From positions 14,377,066 through 14,441,065 of the forward strand of contig CM056383.1 in NCBI GenBank assembly GCA_029718625.1: DNA of 64,000 nt, given 5' to 3'. Position 1 is the first letter of the stretch. Every line of letters starts with the position of its first letter. The notes beneath the pieces were generated by a model that saw nothing but the letters and a program-made list of their open reading frames with translations, searched no databases and was not told the origin of the DNA. This stretch comes from Synaphobranchus kaupii (Eukaryota > Chordata > Actinopteri > Anguilliformes > Synaphobranchidae). Shown piece by piece: positions 13,601 to 25,101 of this stretch. Position numbers and translations under genes: made by a program.

Positions 13601-14542
13601 TCCTCCAATGGAAGGGCTACAAGGCAGTATGAGGCCAATTCTGACCTCAGTAAACTAGCCAATGAAACTGAGTATGCAAATTGCTATAAACTGGCACACA
13701 AAAACTCCAGCCAGAGCGTTACTAGCCACTTGGAAAAGGGTCCATAGAAAGAAGAAAAATAACAGGGCAAGGCCGAGGTCAGTCGGAGCTCAGTCGGAGC
13801 TCAGTCTTGTATTTTCATGTAGCAGATATGTTTTTTCACCTGCTTAGCAGCCTTGCACTAACGGCCTTTATGAATACCCTTTCTGAAACACTTGCTTTCA
13901 CAAATGAAAGGAAAGTGACATTCAGGTCAGAATTAAAATCTATGACTAGCCAGAAATACTAAAAAGCACGGTTATGGTTCTTAAACTTGAACCATACACG
14001 TACATTTTGAAAAATAAACACAATTTGAATAGCTATACATCTAACTATAAAGGCAGTAATCGTGTCTGCTGTGTGTCTGTGTGTCTGCTGTCTGTGTGTC
14101 TGTATTTTGATTTGCTCGACAACCGGGCACTGTATGAAGTTGAAATTTGCTAGGTATATTGCTTAGGACCCTAGGAAGTGCAGCGTCAAAAAAATCGGCA
14201 GTCGTCTACAAGTGGCTTTGTTTCCTTTACGCCATTTGCCGTCTACTATTATGAATGCGGAATCCGCAACTAATGTCACAGCGCAAAATAACTACTTGAG
14301 AGCTTACCATCTCTCATGAAAGCCGCATTCGAAACTGCCCGACTGCCATTAACGGCCATCACTCTCGGCAAATCGCGACGCCAAGCGCATGAAATTGTCT
14401 CGAGCTAGCAAACCTCCACATGAGTCAGGCAAGACGCCATAAAGGCACGTACGCCATAAAGTCTAGCCAGCTCCAATCAGGCACATTTTGAACGGGCACT
14501 GCATTAGTTGAACTAAAAGGGGAAAAAACAGGCAAGATGTTT
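10659..14542. other. non-coding, mostly unique DNA
   Basis: No exon, RNA gene or bounded transposon is recognised. The stretch holds a CT-rich tract at 11467-11511, a short CA run near 12451-12466, a small direct repeat of cagtcggagct near 13780-13803, and TGTCTG-rich sequence near 14061-14105. Confidence 0.6.
11467..11511 (+). repeat. polypyrimidine (CTC/CTT)n tract
   Basis: About 45 bases almost entirely C and T, with ctcctc and cttctcctcctc units. Confidence 0.8.
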
Positions 14543-14580
14543 GGTGTGTGTGTGTGTGTGCGCGTGTGTGTGTGTGTGCG
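14543..14580 (+). repeat. (GT)n microsatellite
   Basis: About 38 bases of GT repeats interrupted once by cgcg. Confidence 0.9.
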
Positions 14581-14982
14581 TAATTCATGTCCACGTCACC
14601 TCTTTTTAAAGACACTGTGCAGTGCAGGATGGGTCCCACATTATGGTATCAAATCCCGACCATGCCTGCGGTGACTGTGGCCAGCTGCCCTACAGAGCAA
14701 TGCATAATTGGCTCGAGTATCACTCAGGGATGGGAGGATTTCACTCAGCCAGGATGACAGCATGTCATGGCTTACCAGCGACCCCTACTGGCCTATCGGC
14801 GACCGCAAGTCAGTCTTTTTGACTGCACATGAAGCGAGTTCTTGTGACTTGTTTCTGCGCGCACCCGACTTGTAGACTTGAGGTAACGAGAAGCCGCAGT
14901 TCACATCTCATGTTTTCAGAGCTAACGCATTTGCCCGCGAATTGTTATAGTGGTTTCCACAATGAGTGTTGATACGATTGGG

Positions 14983-16083
14983 CAGAGTTGGAGACTCGAG
15001 TCGCACTCGAGTGGCTAAAAAAATTACTTGCGACTTGACTTGGACTTAGATGAATTGACTTGCGACTTACTTGTGACTTGTATTTTGTGATATACCTTTG
15101 CGGGACTACTGAATTTTCTTCTATATTTTTGTGATATTCCTAGCTAATGTATAACTAGTATGTTCACAAAGCATAAGCACTGCATTAGGCTACTTCGCGT
15201 TGGTTAAAATGTAGCCATTGGGGGTGCATGCGTGTCTGTCACAGAAGTGTTCAATGGTATCCGTGCTATCATAATTTTGAGCGCCATGTCTGCAAGCAAT
15301 GCACTACGCGTGATTGCGTTTGGATATAAAGACGAGACTACCAAACTACAACGAAAAAAAGAACGGCCGTATGCAAAACGTGTAGAACAAAGATCTCCGA
15401 TGGAGGATGCAAAATTTCACATTTTATTAGGCGTTTGAAACCCCACCAAGCGAGATTAGTAAATCAGATTCCCCACTCAGTGATCACTGATCAGACTTGG
15501 CTAGACATGCCTGTTAGTAAAATTAGTTTCAGAATGAAGCCAATCTTTCTTTTTACTCTCATAATAAACATAAGATAGCCATCCGCTTTGCAACCGATGC
15601 TTCAGCTAAGCCAGTGGTCCAAAACGCATTTTGAGGAGACAACATCGTTTGCAGTAATTATCTATTCGCCAACTACATCGATGTGAATGTGGTTACAATG
15701 CTTTAAAAAATTATTTCCAGCATTTCCAGCAAGTTAGCAATGCTGTACCTGACTGTGAAGCTGAATGAGATCTCTAAATCTGACGTAGAACGCGGTGCCA
15801 TATTTTTGCTGTAACATTGGATTGTGATTCCAAACACTTTAAATAAACCAGTACAACACACGACAGCTTTACTTCATTTCTTTGATGGCTCAAGTGTAGG
15901 CTGAAGTGTAGGATCAAGCGTCTTTCAAGTTGATACAACTGCATGGGTTTATGATTGATTGTTTACAAAAGCTAACAATTCTTCTTCTTCTTGTCCATTA
16001 AGACTTGAGACTTGACTCGGACTTGCCCTGTAAGACTTGGGACTTGACTTGGACTTGCTCAAAATGACTTGGGCACAACTCTG
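14983..16083. mobile_element. hAT-like non-autonomous DNA element
   Basis: The segment opens with cagagttggagactcgagtc and closes with gacttgggcacaactctg, so the outer 8 bp (cagagttg / caactctg) are inverted repeats. Inside each end lies a cluster of about eight ACTTG motifs, mostly gacttg or gacttgg, all in the same direction. I recognise the cagagttggGACTCGAGTC / GACTTG pattern from abundant fish repeats usually assigned to hAT; this is from memory, not a search. The 8-bp flanks cgattggg and cgagcatt do not match, so no clear target duplication is seen. The 0.8 kb interior has no transposase frame. Confidence 0.65.
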
Positions 16084-16872
16084 CGAGCATTCCACATTGG
16101 GAGGGAGGAAACAAGGGAAAGCCATTAAAAACTCCAGGTAATCAAACTCACCTGGACTCTTTAGATGAGGAAGCTGAAAAGCTCAGTTGTTCTGGAGGTT
16201 TTAACTTGAATTTCACAACTGCAATGTCAGTTACATGTGGTTCGTCAGCCTTGTGCAAAAGCCCCTGTTCAATCTATTACAAGTTTTTTTTTTTGTGTGT
16301 CATTTGGATAAATTTAATTAATCTCACACTCATCACATTCCTCTCTTTCTGCTCGGTGTCGAGCACTCAAATTAATCCATTACCAATGCTTGCGGGACCA
16401 TTTCCCAGCAAAACGCTTTCTGAAATTAATCTCCTCTTCCCTGTGATGCTGGCGGAGACACATTTGGCAGATTTGGCTGGACGCTGTGTTCTTGATCGGA
16501 ACACAATATCTATTGCTATTCATTTCCACATCTCAAACACCAGGCAGATAACCCCTTTCCCCTCCTACGCACGCACGCACACATTTCATCTGGGAGACTA
16601 ATTACCGAGTTAGAGAATGGAAGGATGCATATTTAAATTGCACAGCATTAATCAAAATCAGACCATACCATACTGGTCAGAAAATATTAAAATTTCATAA
16701 TTAGATAACATTAGATTAAATTATTAAATTGGCTTTTATGACAGGGCAGTTGATCAATAGTCTACCTGGCTAGGCGCGGTAGCATTTGAAAAATATGTCC
16801 ATAAGGGGAGCAATGGAAGGGGTGAACACATCACGCATATACACATATATACACATACACACACACATATAA

Positions 16873-16906
<34 letters not shown>

Positions 16907-18086
16907 CACACACACACACACACACACACTTTATGTATTGTATTCTCATAGCCCAGGGATTTTCAGCATGAGCATTATTGATGTAATGTGTAAAATCATT
17001 TAAATATAATATAAAACTTATAATATATTTGAGCCCAAATAAAATGTAATAATAAAAAAATTAATAAAATAAGCAAAAAAAAAGAAATGTGAAATGTCAA
17101 AATGTGAAGCCAAAAAAAGAAAAAAAAGAGGAAAGGGAAATGAGATGGAAATATAAACACATGCTGATTAATGTTTGATGATGTGTTATCTGTTTATTGA
17201 TGTAAATGTTAATTCTTAAAAAAATATACAAGCTCAGGTGTCAATCAAACTGCTTGTTTGCTTTGCTGTGATTTACATTACCTCGCCACAACATACATTT
17301 TTTAGCTGCGTGTTTCAGAACTAAAATGTCTCCCAACCAACTTTGGTATTTTGTGAAATACAAACAATATTTATCACACATCAGTGGGAATTTAATTACT
17401 GGAACTTGCTTTAACCCCCCGATAGGTTACATTCCCAAGGCATCTTGACAGATGTTCCGCGGAAATAAAAAGGTAAAATAAACATACAAAATCATAATGG
17501 GCAAAGCTAGAAAAATATGCAGACGCAAACTACAGTCCCTTGAGCCAAAAAGAACCAATTGCATCATCAGTTAAATGAAACTTAGAGCAAAAAAATGGAA
17601 ATGTGTGCTCGGAACAGATGTGCAAGACGCAAACACAAGTGCACGTCTCTCCAGTCGTCTCCTGCCTTTGTTGGTTCAGGTACGGGTCCCGCCGTAGGGG
17701 GAAAGGGTTTTGTTTGAGTACACTTCTGTGCTTGTTTTCATATTTATATCTTAATTTTCACAGCATAAAATCACCTCAAAAACAACCAGTTTGACCAGTG
17801 TGAGTGCAGGTCGATCCCACCGGTTAGCACCCAGTTGTACGCTCAAAACATTCCAAATCTGTGCTGGCTTCGCAAATCACAACCACATACAGATTAAGTA
17901 AACCTTATAAGTACTATATTGTACCGTTTCGGCCATAGGGTATAATAGACCATCACAGTAAGGTTCTAAGACGGAACTGTAGGCCACAGCCCTACAGGGC
18001 GAAGATAATTTCATGTGGGAACCAAATGTGATGTTAACACCAGCGCTATGTGATAAGATTCACGTGTGGCATTGCTGTAGCTAAAG
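16084..18086. other. non-coding, AT-rich DNA with CA repeats
   Basis: No gene is supported. The 131-codon frame at 16206-16601 has no recognisable domain. A compound TA/CA microsatellite occupies 16838-16929, and A-rich sequence follows at 17035-17135. Confidence 0.6.
16838..16929 (+). repeat. compound (TA/CA)n microsatellite
   Basis: Alternating atatacacatatatacac sequence passes into a longer run of ca dinucleotides with one cac interruption, about 90 bp in all. Confidence 0.9.
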
Positions 18087-18088
18087 TA

Positions 18089-18273
18089 CACTGCCCATCC
18101 AAAAAAAAAGTTGCACACACTAATATTTTGTTGGACCGCTTTTAGCTTTGATTACAGCGCGCATTCATCGTGGCATTGTTTCGACAACCTTATGTAACGT
18201 CACATCCAGAGGCTGTACAGTGGGCACTATGCATGACGGGTGCAACGGCGACTTTTTTTTTGGACGGGCAGTG
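18089..18273. mobile_element. 185-bp Tc1/mariner-type MITE
   Basis: The left end is cactgcccatccaaaaaaaa and the right end, read on the other strand, is cactgcccgtccaaaaaaaa, giving inverted repeats of about 25 bp with few mismatches. Both sides are flanked by TA (18087-18088 and 18274-18275), the usual target duplication of Tc1/mariner elements. The interior contains ttgttggaccgc followed by tttagctttgattaca, seen in other fish repeats of this kind. There is no coding capacity. Confidence 0.8.
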
Positions 18274-18275
18274 TA

Positions 18276-20549
18276 TAATTAAGAGCACAAAAGCCTAACC
18301 ATTCCTAATTGGAAAATTTATGCCAACTGCCGTTCACGTTGCGCAAATGTCTGCAAAAGTTGCTGGTGCCACATCCACTAAAACACAATACAATTGTAGC
18401 AACCAACAAACGGCCTTACCATTCAGCAATTGTAAACGGTTTACCTTTTTTACCCTTCAGAATGACCTTTTCAAATCCTATCAAATCAGACCCAGCTGCA
18501 ATGTGTCTGGTTTTCTACAGGAGAGAGCGCACGATCTCCAGCTATGAATAGACACTTTGGGAAACGCATGCAACCCTACCCCGACGCAAGTCATGTCTAC
18601 AAACGGACGTTATTTTCAGCTTTCTTTTCATAGTACCTTCTTATTCTTACGTTTGGATCGCAAAGCATTCCTGCGGTTTGAAACCATGTCGAGATTCAAG
18701 CACTGAGTCTGCATGAATGGTTTCTGGATGTGACATCTGAAGCTGAGAGAGCATGTGCAGTGCGTGTTGTAATGCAATTTCCCATCAGTTCACTTAAAAC
18801 ACAAAACAATAACCCACTATCGAACTGAAAGTACCTGAGGCACCCCTACACCCTCTGAGGTAGTTTATCATCGATTGGAAGACTATTAGGATACAATGCC
18901 CAGAGCCACATTATTCCTGCCCCAAGCCCTCTTCGGTGTTCCCGCCGACCTTACATTCTTTTCCTGTCAATCCGTACACCCTGTGACTGCCCTCTGGATG
19001 AAACAAATAAATAAAATTAAAATGTTCGGTCTGCCACCAGCGAGGGAAATCATTGTGTTTCTTTCTGCCTCAAGACCAAGAGTAAGGCAGAATTATTTCC
19101 ACTCTCTCACTCTCTCATACACTTTCACACACTCCCACACTGCGATATAAACTTTCACACACATACACGAATTCTTCTCACTCACTCTTCTCCCCCCCCC
19201 CCCCCACCGACTTTCACACACATACATACACAAATTCTTCTCACTCACACTCTTCTCCCTCTCCCTCGCCCCCCCCACCCCACCCCCGTTTGTCTCCTCA
19301 CGGCTCCCAAACCCTCTTCACAGAACAAGCACGAGGCCGACTGCTCCAGCTCCCTTGGTGGGCCTCCACCAAACCAGATCCAGATGTGAATTAATATATT
19401 AAGAAGAAAAACTAAACTAAACAAAAAAACAGATACTCGCAGGAAACTTCTCCCCCAAAGGGGAACGACGAACACCGCGTCTCTAATTTTCCCGCGTGCT
19501 CCAGCACCGGAGGAGAGAAGGCCGGCCGACAGACGCTTGGCACACGCCGCACCTCAATTACTGGCCTTTTGTGCTCCCCACTGCAGGTCTTCGTTACCCC
19601 TCAGGCCACGCTACGCTTCCCGATACGCCGGGCAAGCTCTGAAACAGCGGGGTTGACAATAACAACCGCCAAGTCTTCACACTTAAACCTAAACCAGATA
19701 AATCCACCGTTTGGCTGCACGCACACCTCCATACTATGACAGTTCCCTCTGGTGATTTGTAGCCTATGTAAGCAGCCTTCTTGATTAGTTGCATTTTGGC
19801 AGCTTGGCAGTGTGAGGTAGCCTGAATGTAATATTGAACTCGACAAGCCCAATCCAAAAAGTATTTTCTCACAAAGAAAAAAAGCTAATTTTAAGTCTAG
19901 CCAAAACAAATTTCAGTGGAGAGAAGGCAGCATGGGCCAGACTGTGAAAGTATCACACTGCCCACAGTTTACACATTTAAGTATAGCTCGCACTTAGATA
20001 CAACATATTTGAAAATGTATGAACTTGTGTTACATGTGTTACCTTTGGACAACATCAAGTTCAGGATAGAAGAGGAAACACTGGGAAGATAAGTTGGAGG
20101 GTTTTCAAATCTATAGTAAGTAAGCAAATAAATAAATACAATTATTTGGATCTATTTGAGTCAATTGTGGACAGTGGTTTCCACACAATGGTTAGAGAGA
20201 TGGCTTTAGAGTTAGAAATGACTGTGCCAGAACGACATAATGTATTAATGTTTATTGAACACAACGGGTTCAAATGCCTCCAAAATAAATCAATTATTCC
20301 AGTTCTAACTGTTTGACTTATGTTCGTCCGACTCGATTTGATTACATTTGATTTACAAAAGCTAATTGTGGACAGCAGTTCTATGAAATTGGATTGAGGA
20401 AATCAAACTTAAATTGATTTTGTTTCTATCAGCTGAATGTTTTAGCCTCCGTTAGCGTAGCGGTGGAGTCTGGGGACTTAGTGTGCAAATTGATAAAGGG
20501 TAGGACAGTGATGTGACAGCGATAGCATCGGAAATACAGTTAAACAAAT
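18276..20549. other. non-coding DNA with CT/CA-rich segments
   Basis: No gene is supported. A pyrimidine-rich region at 19095-19285 contains CTCAC, CACA and two C runs. A modest CpG-rich patch lies near 19480-19560. The 92- and 102-codon minus-strand frames near 19594-19909 overlap each other and have no recognisable domains. Confidence 0.6.
19192..19205 (+). repeat. poly-C tract (14)
   Basis: Run of 14 cytosines in a CT/CA-rich region. Near-duplicate segments containing ctttcacacacatac and aattcttctcactcac lie on both sides. Confidence 0.9.
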
Positions 20550-20685
20550 TACTGTCACTCTACCCTTGAGCGGAGTACTTAACCTGAATTGCTTCAGTAA
20601 ATATCCAGCTGTATAATTGGATGTAAGGAATATAAGCTGTGTAGGTTGCTCTGGATAAAAGGATCTGATATGCCTAAAATGGAAG
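20550..20685 (+). mobile_element. SINE-type fish repeat, 3' part
   Basis: The segment runs cactctacccttgagcggag, tacttaacctgaattgcttc, agtaaatatccagctgtata and later ttgctctggataaaaggatc. These match, with substitutions, the common fish repeat tail whose consensus ends GCTCTGGATAAGAGCGTCTGCTAAATG. A shorter related piece is at 30388-30440. A tRNA-like head could not be confirmed upstream. Confidence 0.6.
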
Positions 20686-20780
20686 ATGAAATCTAAATTT
20701 TAATGTAAACGTAAAATGATTTAAATTCAAAATGAAAATGTTAAATGTATATATAAAATGTAAAATGCTAATGTAAAATA

Positions 20781-21450
20781 CAGTGCGCTCCACTATTATT
20801 GCCACCCCTGGTAAAGATGAGTAAAGAGGGTTATAAACAATTCACCATTTGGTGATGTCACACTGAAAAAATTAGAAAAATCCAACCTTTAATTGAAGTA
20901 AATGTATTCTGAGAAAAAAAATCCAGTCTACTGTATTTCTGGCAGCAGAATGATGGTTTAAGGCTTGTTTCATACGTCAGGCCCTTGATGACTTAGAGCC
21001 ATTTAGCCAATCATGTGTTCCATACTGTTTCAGTGTAATTTACAGCTAAATCTAGTCCCACCCCCCAATTCCCATAGAGATCCATTCAAATGCAAAGACG
21101 TTATAGTATCGCTTGTAAGAGTACCGCAAAATAAGATATCAAGAGTTTTTTGATGGGTCGCAGACATCAGGAAGTCATGGCATGCAAAGGATATGCGACC
21201 AAATATTAAAAATGATTACTTTATTCTATATATAAATGCAGGGGTGCCAATAATTGTGGCACACGTGGTTTTGTTAAAAATAATTATTTCTTGAGGGATT
21301 TTTTTTCTCAAAACTAAATTTACTTCAATTATAGGTTTGATTTTTCTCATTTTTTCAGTGTGAGATTAAACTATTTCACTAAACGGTTAATTTTTTATAA
21401 CCCTTTTTACTCACCTTTACCAGGGGTGCCAATAATAGTGGAGGGCACTG
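20781..21450 (+). mobile_element. Tc1/mariner-type non-autonomous element A
   Basis: The left end cagtgcgctccactattatt and the complement of the right end cagtgccctccactattatt form inverted arms of about 145 bp, diverged by substitutions and a small indel. TA flanks both sides (20779-20780, 21451-21452). A shorter internal copy of the end motif (ggggtgccaataattgtggc) lies at 21241-21260, as in IR/DR-type Tc1 elements. The interior holds the shared core at 20927-21225, which ends in codons for QEVMACKGYATKY and a stop, resembling a transposase C-terminus. No intact transposase is present. Confidence 0.85.
20927..21225 (+). repeat. shared internal core, copy A
   Basis: Starts at tctactgtatttctggcagc and runs through atgcaaagacgttatagtat to gcatgcaaaggatatgcgac. 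The same order occurs at 24565-24868 and, reversed, at 38463-38768, each inside an element with different ends. Confidence 0.85.
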
Positions 21451-21452
21451 TA

Positions 21453-24287
21453 TATTATAGTTTGTCGCCTTTCCAAGTTACCTCACAATCACACCTCCCT
21501 CATTCCCAATTAGGAGAGCGGCTTTACTCCCCGCTGATAGGACAGTCGGACCAGCCGAATGCATCTGTAGACACTGACCACGCCGATAATTAGAGCCCTC
21601 TCGAGTCGCTGTCAAATTCAGCTCTGCTCTGACCTTTCCAGCACGCGATGTGGATACGCGTGCGCGGCATGAATAATGCATGCTAAAGTGACAAAGCGCC
21701 ATAAAGGGAAGATTTGTCAGCGATGAATCTTTATGGGTATAGATAATAGAAAAAGACAGTGATCTTATTGAATACCAGGGATACGATAACGCGAGGGTTA
21801 ATCACAGGGGAGTGGTTCTCAACTGGAGTGAAGGAAAAACAAACATTTGCTGTCAAATATGATTTTGATTTTCCCTAAACTCAATGGGACCAACATAAAC
21901 AGAATTAAATCACTGTGTAGACTATCACATTTCAAACTATGAAAATCAGTCGGAAATTGCCTTTTTTTTCCATTATGCATTCGGTCCATGTTCTGGGTAT
22001 AAGTCGAAAAAGAATGGGATGCTTCAAAGGCCCTGATAAGACCAGATTTATTACTAAACCATAGATTTAAGCCGAGGCGATTATCCAAATGCGTCAATGG
22101 CCGACCCACGCTGAGAAATGCATCTGTTATAAGCACGTCTGCATGGAAGCGTACATACCCGGACGCCTGCAGTGTCTTGTGACACTTGTGGAACGACAGT
22201 GATTCAGACTACTGGTTTGCAGGATGCCACACACAGAGACATCCATTAGCTCAGGGACATACTGGTGTCAGCTGGGGTTACCGTTCCTTCAAATGAAACA
22301 CTGGCACAAAGGCCTAGCCTATATTCTAAAGTGATCTCAGAATGAGAACAATGGACTACTTGCTGCATAACTATTTTTTTTTTTTTGTTGCTCGTCTCTG
22401 CTCCCAGAACCCAGAACTTTGGTACTCTGACTTCCCACCCAAAAGAAGCACCCTGTAGTACCAACAGTGTGGTGTAACCTTGACAGTTACCATAATTAGC
22501 ATGTATGAAAAAAAAATACTACGCTGAATAATCTGCTGTACTGCATCATACGTTGACGCGTCATTGACAATGACATCATAGTTGGTCATCTTGGAAAAGC
22601 GGTCTTGGTTCGGGCTGACGGATCACACAGCCTTCTCACTAACTACCCCTTTGTCCAGTATTTTTCAAATGACAGGTGTGACTATGTTGCATTTAAAATC
22701 TACTGAAACTGAATAACATGATGCTGCCGTTCATAGGAAGTATCTTGTATGTTAACCAGAATCGTTGATTGTCGTCTTCAGTGAATTAACTGAAGCAAGT
22801 GCAGGCATTTTGTTTTGGAGGAAAGGGCGAATTGGTGTCGTTGTTCAGGTGTAATCTACCCGTTCCCTCAGATCCCCGAGGTTATGCCGTCCATTAGGGC
22901 TGATCGCTGCAGGGTTTCGGTGAGAACACGAGGAAGGATGCCAGAAACAAAACTTCCTTTATTAAAGGCCAGCGGTTACTCCAGTGGTGCACGGACGCGG
23001 CAGGGGTGCGAGTGTGTGTGCACGCAAGTATGATTGAGTGTGTATACGGTATTATTGATTGTGTGTATGTGTGTGCGTGGTAAGGTATTATTGATTGTGC
23101 GTGTGTTTGTACAAGTATGATTGAGTGTGTGTGCATGTGCAAGTATGATTGAGTATGTGTGTGCGTAAGTATGATTGAGTGTGTGTGTGCGCGTTTGTGT
23201 GTGCGTGTCAGTGTGTTGACGCCTACCATGTGTCTTTTCATAATGTCTAACAATAGACATGTAATAGGCATTACAATGTAATCACCGCTGTTGCAGATAT
23301 TACATCTAGAAAGTGTTCAGTGCAGCGGAGCAGAATTGACTACCACATAAACCGTGACCGCCAATAACCTTGTCACGCGGCACTCGTGATGCTCGATAAC
23401 TATTTACAGGAGACGCCAGTTTATAGTCCTCCCAGGCAAACAGGTCACAGGAGCGCAAGTCTTCAGTCCCTGGAGATATGACCCTTCTGTACAATACTGG
23501 AAAAGGCTAACTTAATGGCAGTCCCAATTGGCTACTGCAATCCAGTGCCCTTCCTATTGGTTTATGGGGTGCCTTCAAGGTTCCCCCAAAGGCAGTTTCA
23601 AGTCCCAGTTGATATGAAGGCATGTTCAAGCTTACTATATTCGCAAAGCAGACCCTTTTCTATCTATTATTTTTAATTATTTTACAATGTTTAATGAACC
23701 AGGTCACAAGACAAGGTCATCCTTGCATCCACACATGCTATGCTAGGAATAAGGACTGATGGCAGAGGTGCGACTGGTCAATCAATAAATTTGATGTCAG
23801 TTTGGGGGTGGACGCCAACTTATCTCCCAGTGTCTTACGGGGAACATTCCAGAACACTGGCTCATGCCAGAGGGATTCTACTTTGGGATTTTTGCTACCT
23901 GCTTCCCCTCCCGTTCTGTAAGCAAGGTCCCGAAAGAGACAAAATGGCATTTTTTACCCCCTTTCTTTTCCCCTTTTTATTACGCAACCCGTTCATGTGC
24001 CGTTGAGCCACTAATGAGGTCTGTGAACAAACACGCTGGTTACTCTTGTTCCATTATATTCTGGCACACGCACACACAAAAACATATACTTTCCTGAGGA
24101 GAGTTTGTTAATTTTCCAATAACTTCCAGCTAAATACATGCCTTTTAATTCTTACTGTGCAGAAATATGATCATTGTGTGGAGGATTTTGAACCACAGCG
24201 TATATCCATTAGCTCATTCATTAATAATGGCAGAATTGATATAACAGAAGCTAGATTAAAATCAGCTGTGGCTCAGCTCAAGAACAT
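21453..24287. other. non-coding, mostly unique DNA
   Basis: No exon or RNA gene is recognised. A TG-rich imperfect minisatellite lies at 23010-23217. Frames of up to 125 codons on the minus strand at 22894-23271 are translations of that repeat. Confidence 0.6.
23010..23217 (+). repeat. TG-rich imperfect minisatellite
   Basis: Irregular tandem units built around aagtatgattgagtgtgtgt, with variants such as ggtattattgattgtgtgta. Unit length varies roughly from 25 to 45 bp. Confidence 0.8.
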
Positions 24288-24289
24288 TA

Positions 24290-25099
24290 CAGTGCCTTGC
24301 GAAAGTATTCACCCCCTTGGCGTTTTTCCTATTTTGTAGCATTACAACCTGTAATTGAAATGGATATTTATTTGGATTTTATGTAATGGACCTACACAAA
24401 ATAGTCCAAATTGGTGAAGTGAAATTTTAAAAAAACTTGTTTTAAAAAATTCTAAAACAAAAACAAAAACGGAAAAGAAGGGTTTCTTCTCCTGACTTAT
24501 TTTTCCATTGAGTTCAATCGGAAAATTTGTCAGGAGAAACAACCCTTAAAGTGATCCATCCATATCTACTGCATATCTGGCAGCAGTGTGATGGTTTGAG
24601 GCCCGTTTGATACCTCAGACCCTTGATGACTTACAGCCATTTTACCAACCATGTATTCTATACAGTTCAAGTGTTATTTACAGCTAAATCTAGTCCCACC
24701 CCCTAATTCCCATAGAGATCCATTCAAATGCAAAGACGTTATAGTATCGCTTGTAAGAGTACCAGAAAATAATATATCAAGAGTCTTTTTGATATTGATG
24801 GGTCACAGACTTCAGGAAGTAGCAGCATGCAAAGGATATGCCACCAAATATTAAATATGATACTTTAAAAATACATTAAAGCAAAGGGGGTGAATACATA
24901 TGCACGCACCACTTTTCCGTTTTTTTTTTTTTTTTTTATAGAATTTTTTTAAAACAAGTTTTTTTTAAATTTCACAAATTTGGACTATTTTGTGTAGGTC
25001 CATTACATAAAATCCAAATAAATATCCATTTCAATTACAGGTTGTAATGCAACAAAATAGGAAAAACGCCAAGGGGGTGAATACTTTCGCAAGGCACTG
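24290..25099 (+). mobile_element. Tc1/mariner-type non-autonomous element B
   Basis: Both ends, read inward, begin cagtgccttgcgaaagtatt, a fish Tc1-type terminus. The inverted arms are about 165 bp with only about five visible differences. TA flanks both sides (24288-24289, 25100-25101). A second, shorter end-like motif, agggggtgaatacatatgca, lies inside the right arm near 24886. The interior has a hairpin-like segment (24478-24548) and the shared core (24565-24868), ending in EVAACKGYATKY and a stop. No complete transposase is present; mobilisation would need a transposase from elsewhere. Confidence 0.9.
24565..24868 (+). repeat. shared internal core, copy B
   Basis: Runs from tctactgcatatctggcagc through atccattcaaatgcaaagac to gcatgcaaaggatatgccac. 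It is collinear with copies A and C. The 67-codon frame at 24651-24854 reads through it and ends in ACKGYATKY; only this last part resembles a Tc1-like transposase C-terminus. Confidence 0.85.
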
Positions 25100-25101
25100 T
25101 A

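Noticed and set aside
22894..23271. 125-codon minus-strand frame rich in His/Thr
   Set aside because: It is the translation of the TG-rich minisatellite.
24651..24854. A small gene encoding 67 residues inside element B
   Set aside because: Only its last few residues resemble a transposase C-terminus. The matching frame is not kept open in the other two core copies, so it is a relic.
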